A DNA stretch of 64,000 nucleotides from Haloarchaeobius sp. HME9146 (GTDB lineage: Archaea > Halobacteriota > Halobacteria > Halobacteriales > Natrialbaceae), in assembly GCF_025399835.1 (NCBI RefSeq), contig NZ_JAODVR010000001.1, positions 1,054,001 to 1,118,000 of the forward strand, read 5' to 3'. Below, piece by piece: positions 1-8,071 of the stretch. The position numbers were made by a program, and so were the translations under genes. The notes below the pieces were generated by a model. The model made no database searches. It saw nothing but the letters and a program-made list of their open reading frames with translations, and was not told where the DNA came from. How positions within the stretch are numbered: position 1 is the first letter of the stretch; each line of letters opens with the position of its first letter.

Positions 1-121
1 CGGCGCGGTCGTGGTCACCCTATATAATACCGGTCGTCGCAGAGATTTCCAACAGTTGTCGTATCACCGAAGACGGCTGAAATCACCGTTGCGGTTCCGT
101 TCGTTGCACGCACACCCGATA

Positions 122-131
122 GTGTTTAATA
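122..131 (+). promoter_or_regulatory. candidate TATA box, leaderless promoter of the eIF1 gene
   Basis: A TATA-like stretch (tgtttaatag) lies about 27-36 bases before the ATG at 158. No Shine-Dalgarno sequence precedes that ATG, so transcription probably starts at or next to the start codon, as is common in haloarchaea. A second TATA-like stretch (tatataata, 21-29) could drive a longer transcript. Confidence 0.4.
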
Positions 132-157
132 GGGCGATTTCGTACATGCGCAGTGTA

Positions 158-451
158 ATGTCGGAAGTCTGCTCGACGTGTGGATTGCCCGAGGAACTCT
201 GCGTCTGCGAGGACGTCGCTAAGGGTGATACTGAACTCACAATCCGCATTGACGAGCGCAGATACGGTAAGGAAGTAACGGTCATCGAAGGGTTCGGTTC
301 GAAAGACGTCGACCTCGACAGTCTTTCGTCCGACCTCAAATCGAAGTTCGCCTGCGGTGGGACGGTCGAAGACGACCACATCGAACTGCAGGGCAACCAC
401 TCGGGCCGCATCGAGGATTTCCTCCGCGACCGCGGATTCAACGTCGCCTGA
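158..451 (+). CDS. translation initiation factor SUI1/eIF1 homologue
   Basis: This is a 97-residue protein of the SUI1/eIF1 family, which acts on the small ribosomal subunit in start-codon selection. The N-terminus carries a Cys cluster (C5, C8, C15, C17) that could bind zinc, as in other archaeal SUI1 proteins. The SUI1 core follows, with the recognisable FACGGTV segment at residues 64-70 and a C-terminal stretch ending in LRDRGF. The open frame extends upstream, but the ATG at 158 fits the family length and sits at leaderless distance from a TATA-like box. The gene stands alone; the next gene is convergent. Confidence 0.93.
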   Translation: MSEVCSTCGLPEELCVCEDVAKGDTELTIRIDERRYGKEVTVIEGFGSKDVDLDSLSSDLKSKFACGGTVEDDHIELQGNHSGRIEDFLRDRGFNVA

Positions 452-572
452 ATCCACGCGTCACCGTGTCTTTTCGTATTTGTTGCGAGCGATAGCGCCA
501 GCCGTGTGAGTCGGCCCGTGGACTCTCGTCGTCGAGTCCTCGGCTCGGCCGAGCACAGGGCGTCGCCCCGGC

Positions 573-941
573 TCAGAAGGGTGCGTCGGTCGCGTTCTCG
601 TCGGTCGCACCGTCGTCCGAACTGCCGTTTCCTTCGTCGAACTCCCACTCCCACGCTTCCAGGCCACCGGCCATGCTCTCGACGGTCCCGTCGAAGCCTT
701 CGTAGGAGCCGATGAGGCGGGCAGCCTGCACGCTGGCTTGCCCGTGCGGGCAGACCGTGACCACGTGGTCACAGCCCTCGAAGCGCTCTACGTCCTTCGC
801 GAGCCGCTGGAAGGGGAGGTTCGTCGAGCCGGGGATGTGTGCCCGCTGGTAGTTCAGTTCGTTGCGGATGTCGACTACACAGACGTCACTGTCCGTATCG
901 AGGAGTTCCTTGACCTCGTCGGGCTGGATCTCGCCGTCCAT
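573..941 (-). CDS. rhodanese-like domain protein
   Basis: A 122-residue single-domain rhodanese. The active-site loop is VCPHGQAS with the sulfur-carrying cysteine at C64, and the family landmarks VVDIRNELNYQRAHIPGS (residues 22-39) and AGGLEAW (91-97) are present. Such proteins move sulfane sulfur or act in thiol chemistry; the acceptor here is unknown. The last 20 residues are a low-complexity acidic tail, as is common in haloarchaea. The frame is open further upstream, but the ATG at 941 gives the normal family start. The region just upstream (942-1157) contains a pair of identical palindromes that could regulate this gene. Confidence 0.9.
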   Translation of the reverse strand: MDGEIQPDEVKELLDTDSDVCVVDIRNELNYQRAHIPGSTNLPFQRLAKDVERFEGCDHVVTVCPHGQASVQAARLIGSYEGFDGTVESMAGGLEAWEWEFDEGNGSSDDGATDENATDAPF

Positions 942-1087
942 CGTTGGCGGTAGTTGACCAGCACGCCGGTTAAGCGTGCTGGACACGGAACCGTCGTGAG
1001 ACGGCCGGCTCCAGGGGTTCAAATACGAAGCCGCGGCCAGCATCGTCGATGCTGTGAGTCTCGCCCGCTGTCGAACGAGGCTGGTGT

Positions 1088-1125
1088 CCGGTGCACCGGC
1101 AGTGGGTTCCGGCGCGGTGCACCGG
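1088..1125. promoter_or_regulatory. paired palindromes upstream of the rhodanese gene
   Basis: A perfect 12-bp palindrome, ccggtgcaccgg (1088-1099), is followed by a second copy sharing cggtgcaccgg (1115-1125). Their centres are 26 bp apart, about two and a half helical turns. They lie in the 216-bp gap between the 3' end of the nuclease gene and the 5' end of the rhodanese gene. A dimeric regulator site is one reading; a GC-rich terminator-like structure is another. Confidence 0.35.
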
Positions 1126-1157
1126 CTGTTCGCTACCCGATGCCAGCGACTGCTGTG

Positions 1158-2498
1158 CTAACTGTACGAGCCGAACAGCGGGAACGAGGAGTCGATGTTC
1201 CCTGTCGTGATGAGGCTGCTGTCGCCGCGGCCCTTGCCGGCGTTGTTCTGGTCGTCGAACACCTGGTCGTCGTTGAGCCGGAGGTCCGAGCCGAGGTCGG
1301 CCGCGAGCGCGTCGAGGTTCGACCGGGCGGAACTCGACGCGAGCGCGCTACCCAGCAATACGACAGCGCCGCCGTTCGAGACGAACGTCGAGAGTGCGTC
1401 GACCTCGCCGGTGGTGAACGCCTGCGGCGGGTTCGTGATGAGGATCGCGCGAGCCGTCGAGAGCGCGTTGTCGCCCACCCCGTCGAGCGTGTTCACCTGC
1501 TCGAACGCGATGTCCTGGCCTTCGAGATACCGCTGGTAGTGGACCGCGTCCTCGTTCGAGAGCGCGTGCTCGGCGTTGAACTGGCCGTGGCCACCGTCGA
1601 TGAGGAGCTGGCCGGACGTCGAGGAAAGGTAGTCGACGAGGTTGGTGAGGAACACCTCGTGCTGGCCGGTCTGCTGGTCCTCGTAGGCTTCGTTGATGGA
1701 GAGTCCGCCGACCATGGCAACACTCGCAGACTCGTCCACGCCGACGAGCGGAATCTGGTCGTAGCTGACGCCACCGGAGAGCTGCTGGTACGCCGTCGAC
1801 TCAGCGAACACCGGCACGCGGCCCGGGTCGATGGCACCGGTGTCGGTTCGTACCGACGAGACCTTCGGGAAGAACAGCTCGGAGACGGGGTCGTCGTCGA
1901 CCTCGCTCGTGTTCGCGGGGTCGCTCTGGGCCCAGACCCCCGCTCCGGCGGCCTGTGCGTCGTGCTCGGCCTGCCAGAAGTCGTCGTGTTTCGTCAGGCT
2001 GGAGCCGTACACCCGGGCGTACCCCTGTTCGATGAGGTCGCGGTTGTACAGCGTGTACGTCCCGTCGCCGTCGGGGTCGTACCGGATGTACGCCAGCAGG
2101 CGGCCGTAGGGGTCGACCTCGTCCTCCGCCTCGTCGACGGCGATCTGGACGGCCGTGCCGTCGGGGAAGACGTCCTGAGCGTAGTCCTTGGCGTTCTCGC
2201 CCCACGTGGTGAGGTGCTTGTCGTCCTCGATACCCTCCCACTCGGGGACGGACTCGTACTTGCCGTTGCGTTTCGTCTCGGGTGTGTCGACCCCCAGGAC
2301 GCGGATCTCGTACTCGGTCCCGTCGCTGTCGAGCGTGACGTCGACGGTGTCGCCGTCGGTCACGTCGGTGACGGTGGCGTCGTACCACGTCCCCGGTTCG
2401 AGCTGGCTGTCGGCAGCCATCGCCGGGTCGGCGGCCGCGAGGCCGAGTGCGCTGATACCGCTCGCTGCGAGCCCTCGAAGTACGTCTCGTCGGTGCAT
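1158..2498 (-). CDS. Tat-exported thermonuclease-like protein with C-terminal DUF4350-like domain
   Basis: A two-domain secreted protein of 446 residues. Residues 1-28 form a Tat signal (MHRRDVLRG, a hydrophobic run, then AMA). Residues 36-180 are a staphylococcal-nuclease (SNase) domain that keeps the three catalytic positions: R66 and E74 in the R-V-L-G-V-D-T-P-E stretch and R133 in DPYGRLLAY. The C-terminal half, from about 230, contains LLIDGGHGQFN and ILITNPPQAF-type strands and resembles DUF4350/GATase-like domains, which are not catalytic nucleases. An in-frame GTG at 2516 would add six residues. The ATG at 2498 is preferred because an AT-rich box lies about 30 bases upstream of it. 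A role in extracellular DNA breakdown is inferred. Confidence 0.85.
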   Translation of the reverse strand: MHRRDVLRGLAASGISALGLAAADPAMAADSQLEPGTWYDATVTDVTDGDTVDVTLDSDGTEYEIRVLGVDTPETKRNGKYESVPEWEGIEDDKHLTTWGENAKDYAQDVFPDGTAVQIAVDEAEDEVDPYGRLLAYIRYDPDGDGTYTLYNRDLIEQGYARVYGSSLTKHDDFWQAEHDAQAAGAGVWAQSDPANTSEVDDDPVSELFFPKVSSVRTDTGAIDPGRVPVFAESTAYQQLSGGVSYDQIPLVGVDESASVAMVGGLSINEAYEDQQTGQHEVFLTNLVDYLSSTSGQLLIDGGHGQFNAEHALSNEDAVHYQRYLEGQDIAFEQVNTLDGVGDNALSTARAILITNPPQAFTTGEVDALSTFVSNGGAVVLLGSALASSSARSNLDALAADLGSDLRLNDDQVFDDQNNAGKGRGDSSLITTGNIDSSFPLFGSYS

Positions 2499-2524
2499 CC
2501 AGCTATCGCTGCTCACGGACCATC

Positions 2525-2537
2525 ATTAAAATTTACT
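2525..2537 (-). promoter_or_regulatory. candidate TATA box of the exported nuclease gene
   Basis: An AT-rich stretch, centred about 33 bases upstream of the ATG at 2498, is the only such sequence in this GC-rich intergenic gap. Its spacing fits a leaderless transcript starting at 2498, and it is too close to the alternative GTG at 2516. Confidence 0.4.
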
Positions 2538-2572
2538 ACTGGTAATCAGTATCAGTAAATAGTTCTCCAGCG

Positions 2573-3109
2573 CTACAGCAGGCCGTCTTCCTTGGCCAGC
2601 AGCAGCCCTTCGATGGTCGCGTCGTTGGTCGGCTGTTCGCGGGCGCGGTCGATGGCGTCCTCGATGGGGACCGTGTGGATGGTGAGGAACTCGTTGCTAT
2701 CGAGGTCACGCTCGCAGGGCGCCAGCCCTTCGGCGAAGACGATACCACGGCGGTGGCGAAGCACGCCGGTCGAACACCAGTACTCCTGCAGGAGCGAGAC
2801 GCCAGCCGGGTCGTAGCCGGTCTCCTCGCGGAGTTCGCGTGCCCCGGCGGTCGTGAACGACTCGCCGGACTCGACGATTCCCGCGGGGAGTTCCAGGTGG
2901 GTCTCACGGATGGTCGGGCGGTACTGTTCGACGAAGAGGATATCCTCGCCGGTGGTCGCGACGATCACGACCGCTGCGGGTAACTCGGCCCAGTAGTAGT
3001 CCTTCTCGCTGCCGTCGGGCTGTTCGACGCGGTCGTACCCACCGGTGTACCAGCCGGTCTCGTACTCGGCGACCGACTCCAGGACGGGCCATTCGTCGTG
3101 CTCAGTCAT
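2573..3109 (-). CDS. NUDIX hydrolase, ADP-ribose pyrophosphatase-like
   Basis: A 178-residue NUDIX hydrolase. The NUDIX box runs from G77 to Y99, with the REL-REETG core at residues 91-98 that binds divalent metal. The upstream FVEQYRP segment (59-65) and the LPAGIVE stretch are typical of the ADP-ribose/nucleoside-diphosphate-sugar pyrophosphatase branch, so hydrolysis of ADP-ribose or a related nucleotide is likely. The start at 3109 overlaps the last 8 bases of the upstream gene (3102-3479), which suggests translational coupling. An upstream in-frame start at 3172 lies inside that gene and is less likely. Confidence 0.9.
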   Translation of the reverse strand: MTEHDEWPVLESVAEYETGWYTGGYDRVEQPDGSEKDYYWAELPAAVVIVATTGEDILFVEQYRPTIRETHLELPAGIVESGESFTTAGARELREETGYDPAGVSLLQEYWCSTGVLRHRRGIVFAEGLAPCERDLDSNEFLTIHTVPIEDAIDRAREQPTNDATIEGLLLAKEDGLL

Positions 3110-3479
3110 CAGGTGACTGTGTGATGCCCAGGCGGTAAATCGTACCGTTTCGCTGGACGTAGACGGTGTCACCTTCCACTGCTTCGGCGTTCCACGTCCG
3201 GAGTGCGGAGAACTCGTCGAACGGCGAGTTGCTGAACGCCTCCTTCACCCCGAACGGTCCCTTGTAGTACGCACTCGACCGACCGTCGTCGAGTGCACCG
3301 AAGACGTACTCGTACCGTCGTTCGGACAGATTCGACGCCTCGACTGCGGCGTGGTCGGTGTCGACCTCGGTTGCGGTCACGTAGTACGGGTCACCGCTCT
3401 GGAGCAGGGAGGGCAGTGCACCCAGCGCGAGGAGGAGGACGACGACCCCGACCAGGACCAACAGGTATCGCTGTCGCAT
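3102..3479 (-). CDS. small membrane-anchored protein of unknown function
   Basis: A 125-residue protein with one N-terminal hydrophobic helix (about residues 5-27) and a hydrophilic remainder, probably outside the membrane. I do not recognise the soluble part, which contains an RRYEYVFGALDDGR stretch and a VYVQRNGTIYRL strand near the end. It is co-directional with and overlaps the NUDIX gene by 8 bases, so the two are probably co-transcribed. Its function is unknown. Confidence 0.72.
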   Translation of the reverse strand: MRQRYLLVLVGVVVLLLALGALPSLLQSGDPYYVTATEVDTDHAAVEASNLSERRYEYVFGALDDGRSSAYYKGPFGVKEAFSNSPFDEFSALRTWNAEAVEGDTVYVQRNGTIYRLGITQSPDD

Positions 3480-3534
3480 GGTCGGTCGTTAGAACGGGTG
3501 CAGTAAGGGGGTTTCGTCGGCGGCCGACCGTCTC

Positions 3535-3948
3535 TCAGAAGTACTCGCGGTAGATCCGCCCGATGGCCTGTCTGCGGAGGGTGCCGACGGCGGCCTCTTC
3601 CTCGTTCTGGAAGGTCGCGGCGACGGCTTCGCCGGCGAAGGGGGCGGCGTGCCAGGCGACGTTGTCGACGTTCTCGCTGCCGGTCTCGGTCACCTCGCCA
3701 TCGAAGTCGGCGCGCCAGTCCTCGTACTCCTCGCGCGTGCCGACGTGGACCGCGAGTTCGGCGGCGAACAGCACGTCCCGGGCGGTCTCGACGACGTCGC
3801 TGTCCACGCGCTCGGCGTACTCCTCGCGGTCGAACGACATCGCCTTGGTGACCTCTCTGACCACGAGCTGTGCGGTCGGGCCGGCGGACTCATACGCCTC
3901 GCGGGCGGCGGCTTCCGTCTCGGGCGTCAGGCTGCCCTCGGTGTGCAT
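3535..3948 (-). CDS. DUF5809-like haloarchaeal protein
   Basis: A 137-residue soluble, mainly helical acidic protein. The order of landmarks (an early AREAYESAGPTAQ stretch, SFDREEYAERV near residue 40 and WHAAPFAGEAVAATFQ near residue 100) resembles the haloarchaeal DUF5809 family, whose function is unknown. It sits 24 bases downstream of the DUF5810-like gene on the same strand; the pair looks like one small operon. The family name is from memory of the sequence pattern, not from a search. Confidence 0.78.
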   Translation of the reverse strand: MHTEGSLTPETEAAAREAYESAGPTAQLVVREVTKAMSFDREEYAERVDSDVVETARDVLFAAELAVHVGTREEYEDWRADFDGEVTETGSENVDNVAWHAAPFAGEAVAATFQNEEEAAVGTLRRQAIGRIYREYF

Positions 3949-3972
3949 GGTCGAACTCGTGTGCCCCGGCGG

Positions 3973-4401
3973 TTACTCGTTTTCGGTGTCGGCCGAGTCA
4001 TCCTCGTCGTCGTTCTCGTCCCCGTCGTCGGATTCGTGCATCTGCCGAGTCAGCTCGCGGGCTTCCTCCAGCACGTCGGCCTGGTCGCTGGTGAGGTCGC
4101 CGCGGCCGCCGGCACCACGCCCGACCTGCTCCGCCACGGCGTCTTCGAACCGTTCGTGGCCGTGGTCGTGGTCGTGCTGGTGCGTCGTGTCGTCGAACAC
4201 GCCGTCGAACTCGGCTTCCTCGACGTGTTCGGTCACGACCGGGCCGAGTTCGGCCGGGTTCGAGGACTCCCAGTCGGGGGCGTGGTCGTCGAGCCAGTCC
4301 TCGTGCTCGTCGCTGTGGAGCATCGCGGTGAACGCGAGGTGGTTCGCGAGGTGCTCCGCGTCGGCGTGTGGGACCTCACACACTGGACAGGCGTATCCCA
4401 T
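3973..4401 (-). CDS. DUF5810-like zinc-finger protein
   Basis: A 142-residue protein with a C2H2-like metal motif at its start: CPVC (C5, C8) followed by His residues in the AEHLANHLAFTAMLH region. A His/Asp-rich stretch follows (THQHDHDHGHE, about residues 73-83), then a long acidic tail. The arrangement matches haloarchaeal DUF5810 proteins, whose role is unknown; the His-rich segment could also bind metal. The tail is low-complexity Asp/Glu. It lies 24 bases upstream of its DUF5809-like partner. Confidence 0.78.
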   Translation of the reverse strand: MGYACPVCEVPHADAEHLANHLAFTAMLHSDEHEDWLDDHAPDWESSNPAELGPVVTEHVEEAEFDGVFDDTTHQHDHDHGHERFEDAVAEQVGRGAGGRGDLTSDQADVLEEARELTRQMHESDDGDENDDEDDSADTENE

Positions 4402-4450
4402 GCTCGTGAGGAAGAGAGCGATGCGTAAAACGAGAACGATGACTCGCCGC

Positions 4451-4921
4451 TCAGAGTTCCTTGACCATCACGAGCGCGGCCTCGCCGTCGTCGTAGTAGC
4501 GCGGGACCTTCCGGAGAGGCTCGAACCCGAAGTCCCGGTAGAGGTTCTTCGCGGCGTCGTTGGTCTCGCGCACCTCCAGCTTCACCGACCCGGCACCCTG
4601 GGTCACGAGGGTGGCGATGGCGCGACCGAGCAGCTGCCGACCGATGCCCTGGCCGCGGCGTTTCGGGTGGACCGCGAGGTCCTTGACGTGGCCGATACCG
4701 CGGCCGTGGTTCGGGATGCAGTCGGCGACGACGTAGCCGGTCACCTTCTGGCCCTCGGTGGCGACGAGGAAGCCGGGCGTGTCGAGGAAGCGCTGGAAGG
4801 CGTCGAAGGGCCACGGCTGCGGGAACGACGATTTCTCGATGCGGTAGACGGCGAGCAGGTCGGCCTGTTCGGCCGGCCTGATGGTCACGTCGTTCGACGG
4901 GGTCGGGGCCGTGGTCGTCAC
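4451..4921 (-). CDS. rimI: ribosomal protein S18-alanine N-acetyltransferase family (RimI/Ard1-like GNAT)
   Basis: A 156-residue GNAT acetyltransferase. The acetyl-CoA pyrophosphate loop RRGQGIGRQLL lies near residues 89-99, preceded by the VKDLAVHP strand, with a C-terminal FGFEPLRKVPRYY segment typical of RimI/Ard1 N-terminal acetyltransferases. Archaeal members acetylate the N-termini of several proteins rather than S18 alone. The start is GTG at 4921 and overlaps the stop of the upstream HPP gene in a 4-base GTGA, which indicates translational coupling. No ATG is available nearby. Confidence 0.9.
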   Translation of the reverse strand: MTTTAPTPSNDVTIRPAEQADLLAVYRIEKSSFPQPWPFDAFQRFLDTPGFLVATEGQKVTGYVVADCIPNHGRGIGHVKDLAVHPKRRGQGIGRQLLGRAIATLVTQGAGSVKLEVRETNDAAKNLYRDFGFEPLRKVPRYYDDGEAALVMVKEL

Positions 4922-5406
4922 GGTGGGTAGGTTCGTCCCCTGTGCCTATCAATCACATGGGTCGCGAGCCGGAAGGTCAGGTAGAGCAGAGTGACGGCGG
5001 CGACGACCACGCCGACGGCCCGCAGGGTTCCGAGGAGTCCGAGCGAGAGGATGAGCGTCGTCGCACAGGCGGGCGGGTGGACGGTCCCGGTCGCGCGCAT
5101 CCCCGCCGTCGTTCCGGCGACGGCGAGCGCACCGGCGGCCGCGAGGCGTGCCGAGGCCGGCGCGAAGGGCGCGAACTGTGCCGTCGCGACGAGCCCCGGC
5201 GCGACGAGCTCGTTGGCGGTGAAGCCCACGACCGCGCCGATCGCGTGGCCGCCGACGATTCTGCGAGGTCCGGGGTCCTCGGCCGTCGCGAGCACGAACG
5301 CGGTCGGGCCCAGGCTCGGGAAGACGAACGGCAGGCCGGTCACCCAGGCGACGACGCCGCAGACGGTGAACAGCCCGCCGGCGACGAGGCTCTGGCGGTG
5401 GTCCAT
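4918..5406 (-). CDS. HPP family integral membrane protein
   Basis: A 162-residue protein with four predicted membrane helices and the family signature TGTVHPPACATTL near residue 107. HPP proteins are thylakoid or cell-membrane transporters; plant and cyanobacterial members move nitrite, but the substrate here cannot be told from sequence. The FVFPSLGPTAFVLAT segment near residues 27-41 is another family landmark. It overlaps the rimI start by 4 bases, so the two genes are likely co-translated. Confidence 0.88.
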   Translation of the reverse strand: MDHRQSLVAGGLFTVCGVVAWVTGLPFVFPSLGPTAFVLATAEDPGPRRIVGGHAIGAVVGFTANELVAPGLVATAQFAPFAPASARLAAAGALAVAGTTAGMRATGTVHPPACATTLILSLGLLGTLRAVGVVVAAVTLLYLTFRLATHVIDRHRGRTYPP

Positions 5407-5479
5407 CGGGATGGACTCGTCTCTGGAGGGGTTTCAGCGCGTCGAAGAAAAGATTCGAAATCGAGTGTGGTGAGCGGGC

Positions 5480-7453
5480 TCAGTCGTCGGCTGGTGCCGC
5501 ACCGGAGCCGCCGGTCGCCTGCTCCTTCGTCCACGCGAGCTTGCCACCGAGGGCGAGCATGTCGCGCTCACGCTCGGACGCGTCGAGCGTCGCGGTGAAC
5601 TCCCAGTCGTCGTTGACGCGGACGGTGAACTCCTCCTGGCCGGAGTCGACACCCTCGCGGACGTCGTCGACGACCTCGAGGTCGTCGCCCTGCTCGAGCT
5701 TCTCGTACGTCTCCTCGTCGATGAGGTACGGCACGATACCGAAGTTGAACAGGTTGGCGCGGTGGATGCGCGCGAAGCTCTGTGCGAAGACGCCCTCGAT
5801 GCCGAGGTACATCGGACACATCGCGGCGTGCTCACGCGAGGAGCCCTGCCCGTAGTTCTCGCCGGCGACGAGGAAGCCGCCGTCGGCCTCGAGCGAGCGC
5901 TCGGCGAACGTGTCGTCGACACGCGAGAGCGTGAACTCGGAGAGCTTCGGGACGTTCGACCGGTACATCAGGATGTCCTGGGTCGCCGGGATGATGTGGT
6001 CGGTCGTGATGTTGTCGTCCATCTTCAGCAGCGCCTCGCCCTCGAGCTTGGCGTCGAGCTCGTCCTTCAGCGGGACGTCGCCGATGTTCGGGCCCTTGAT
6101 GAGCTCGTCGTCGACGGCCTCCTCGGGCGTGATGAGGTCTGCTTTCGAGCCGTCGTACTTGTCCGGCAGGACGTAGTCGGGCGCGTCGAGGTCGCCGAGT
6201 TCGTCGGCGAGGTCGCGCGGGTCGACGATCTCGCCCTTGATGGCGGCTGCCGCGGCGACTTCGGGGCTGCAGAGGTAGACGTTGTCGTCCTCGATACCGG
6301 AGCGGCCCTCGAAGTTGCGGTTGAAGGTACGCAGGGAGACGGAGTCGCTGGCGGGGACGTGACCGATGCCGATACAGGCACCACACGTCGCCTCGGAGAA
6401 GTTGACACCGGCGGCCATCATCTCCGCGACCCAGCCCTCACGGGCGAGCAGCTCGGAGGCCTGCTTCGAACCGGGTGCGACGATCATCTCGGTCTTCTTG
6501 TTGACCTCGCGGCCTTCGACCATCTTGGCTGCGGGGAGGATGTCCTCGTAGCCACCGTTCGTACAGGAGCCGACCATGACCTGCTCGACCTGCTCGCCCG
6601 CGACCTCGCGGACGGGCACGACGTTGTCGGGCATGGACGGGCACGCGATGAGCGGTTCGATGTCCGAGAGGTCGACGACGATGGTGTCGGCGTACTCGGC
6701 GTCCTCGTCGGGACCGACCTGTTCGTAGTCGTCCTCGCGACCCTGGCGTGCGAGGTAGTCCTTCGTCTTCTCGTCGGTCGGGAAGATGGAGGAGGTCGCA
6801 CCGAGCTCGGTACCCATGTTGGTGATCGTGGTGCGCTCCGGCACGGAGAGCGTCTCGACACCGGGACCGGTGTACTCGAGGACCTTGCCGACGCCACCCT
6901 TCACGGAGAGGCGACGGAGCAGCTCGAGGATGACGTCCTTCGCGGAGGACCACTCGGGGAGTTCACCCTCGAGTCGGACGTTGTGTACCTCGGGCATCTC
7001 GATGTAGTACGGGGCCCCACCCATGGCGACGGCGACGTCGATACCGCCGGCACCGATGGCGAGTTCGCCGAGGCCACCGGGCGTCGGCGTGTGGGAGTCC
7101 GACCCGAGCATCGTCTTGCCGGGTGCGGCGAAGTTCTCCTTGTGGACGTTGTGGCAGATACCGTTGCCGGGGCGAGAGAAATACGCGCCATACGTGCCCG
7201 CGGCGGAACGGAGGAAGCGGTGGTCGTCCGTGTTCTTGAAGTCGAACTGGTAGGTCTGGTGGTCGCAGTACTGGGCGGCGATCTCGGTCTGGACCTCGTC
7301 CAGGTCCATCGCCTCGAACTGCAGCCACACCATCGTCCCCGTGGTGTCCTGCGTGAGGACCTGGTCGATCTCGATCCCGATCTCCTCTCCTGTCTCGAGT
7401 TCACCTTCGACGAGGTGCTCCTCGAGAATCTTCTCGGTAAGAGTCTGTCCCAT
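5480..7453 (-). CDS. acn: aconitate hydratase
   Basis: A 657-residue aconitase, interconverting citrate and isocitrate in the TCA cycle. It has the [4Fe-4S] ligand motifs: the GSCTNGG cysteine near residue 297 and the CGAC pair near residues 357-360. The substrate-binding LGSDSHTPTPGG loop lies near residue 115, and a C-terminal swivel domain contains GENYGQGSSREHAA. The length fits the compact aconitase type common in haloarchaea, shorter than the roughly 900-residue AcnA. The frame extends to 7549, but the ATG at 7453 starts directly before the conserved N-terminus (MGQTLTEKIL). It is monocistronic, and the gap to 7702 holds the divergent promoters. Confidence 0.96.
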   Translation of the reverse strand: MGQTLTEKILEEHLVEGELETGEEIGIEIDQVLTQDTTGTMVWLQFEAMDLDEVQTEIAAQYCDHQTYQFDFKNTDDHRFLRSAAGTYGAYFSRPGNGICHNVHKENFAAPGKTMLGSDSHTPTPGGLGELAIGAGGIDVAVAMGGAPYYIEMPEVHNVRLEGELPEWSSAKDVILELLRRLSVKGGVGKVLEYTGPGVETLSVPERTTITNMGTELGATSSIFPTDEKTKDYLARQGREDDYEQVGPDEDAEYADTIVVDLSDIEPLIACPSMPDNVVPVREVAGEQVEQVMVGSCTNGGYEDILPAAKMVEGREVNKKTEMIVAPGSKQASELLAREGWVAEMMAAGVNFSEATCGACIGIGHVPASDSVSLRTFNRNFEGRSGIEDDNVYLCSPEVAAAAAIKGEIVDPRDLADELGDLDAPDYVLPDKYDGSKADLITPEEAVDDELIKGPNIGDVPLKDELDAKLEGEALLKMDDNITTDHIIPATQDILMYRSNVPKLSEFTLSRVDDTFAERSLEADGGFLVAGENYGQGSSREHAAMCPMYLGIEGVFAQSFARIHRANLFNFGIVPYLIDEETYEKLEQGDDLEVVDDVREGVDSGQEEFTVRVNDDWEFTATLDASERERDMLALGGKLAWTKEQATGGSGAAPADD

Positions 7454-7701
7454 AGCATCCTGAAATCCACCTCCCGCAACCATAAATCCCGCGTGTTTAT
7501 GGATGGAAGACCGTGCAGAATTCGCCGTCTCTGCTGTCGGTTCGTGCAACGTTTGCCGAGGGGCACAACAGACGCTGGACGCGGTCGCAGAGACCGGTCA
7601 GCAGGACCCACGAAGCCCGTACTCGTCGTCACGCTTTTGTCCAGTGCAGTCCTACAGGGGCGAAGATTCTTCACCGCCGGAACTGTCGGGTGATTCACAC
7701 C

Positions 7702-7986
7702 ATGGCAGACGACACTCCCTCGGTCTCCGTCACCGGGTACCTGGCCGGGCTCGCGGCGGCCATCGTACTCGGCACACTCGCCTACGGGTTCGTTCTCGTC
7801 CCGCTGCTGTTCGGAGACGCCGCGTTCGTCCAGGACACGTCGCGCCCGGACTCCCAGATGCAGGCCATCGGTCCCGGGTTCACGCTCCCGACCGTCCTCG
7901 GCATCGCCTTCGTCACGGTGGTCGCGGTCGCCCACGGCTGGCTCTACGTCAACTACCCGCGGCTGCTGGACGGGTTCGGTCGCTGA
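7702..7986 (+). CDS. small two-helix membrane protein of unknown function
   Basis: A 94-residue protein with two hydrophobic segments (about residues 9-36 and 60-80) separated by a short polar loop. I recognise no functional motif. The frame is open upstream to 7513, but that part reads as Arg/Ser-rich non-coding translation; the ATG at 7702 begins a normal acidic N-terminus. It is transcribed divergently from aconitase, with a 248-base gap between the two starts. Confidence 0.68.
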   Translation: MADDTPSVSVTGYLAGLAAAIVLGTLAYGFVLVPLLFGDAAFVQDTSRPDSQMQAIGPGFTLPTVLGIAFVTVVAVAHGWLYVNYPRLLDGFGR

Positions 7987-8071
7987 GCCGCCGGCGTCCC
8001 ATCGGGTGTGAGCAGGCCGCACACCGCCCAGAACCCGCAAACTACATTCCACTTCGTCGGACATCTCGCGT

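Noticed and set aside
954-2558. Long + strand open frame opposite the nuclease gene
   Set aside because: Arg/Val-rich translation with no motif; it is a shadow of the nuclease gene, which has a Tat signal and catalytic residues.
3563-4930. Long + strand frame over the DUF5809, DUF5810 and RimI genes
   Set aside because: Ser-rich composition typical of antisense reading in GC-rich DNA; the three minus-strand genes have clear family features.
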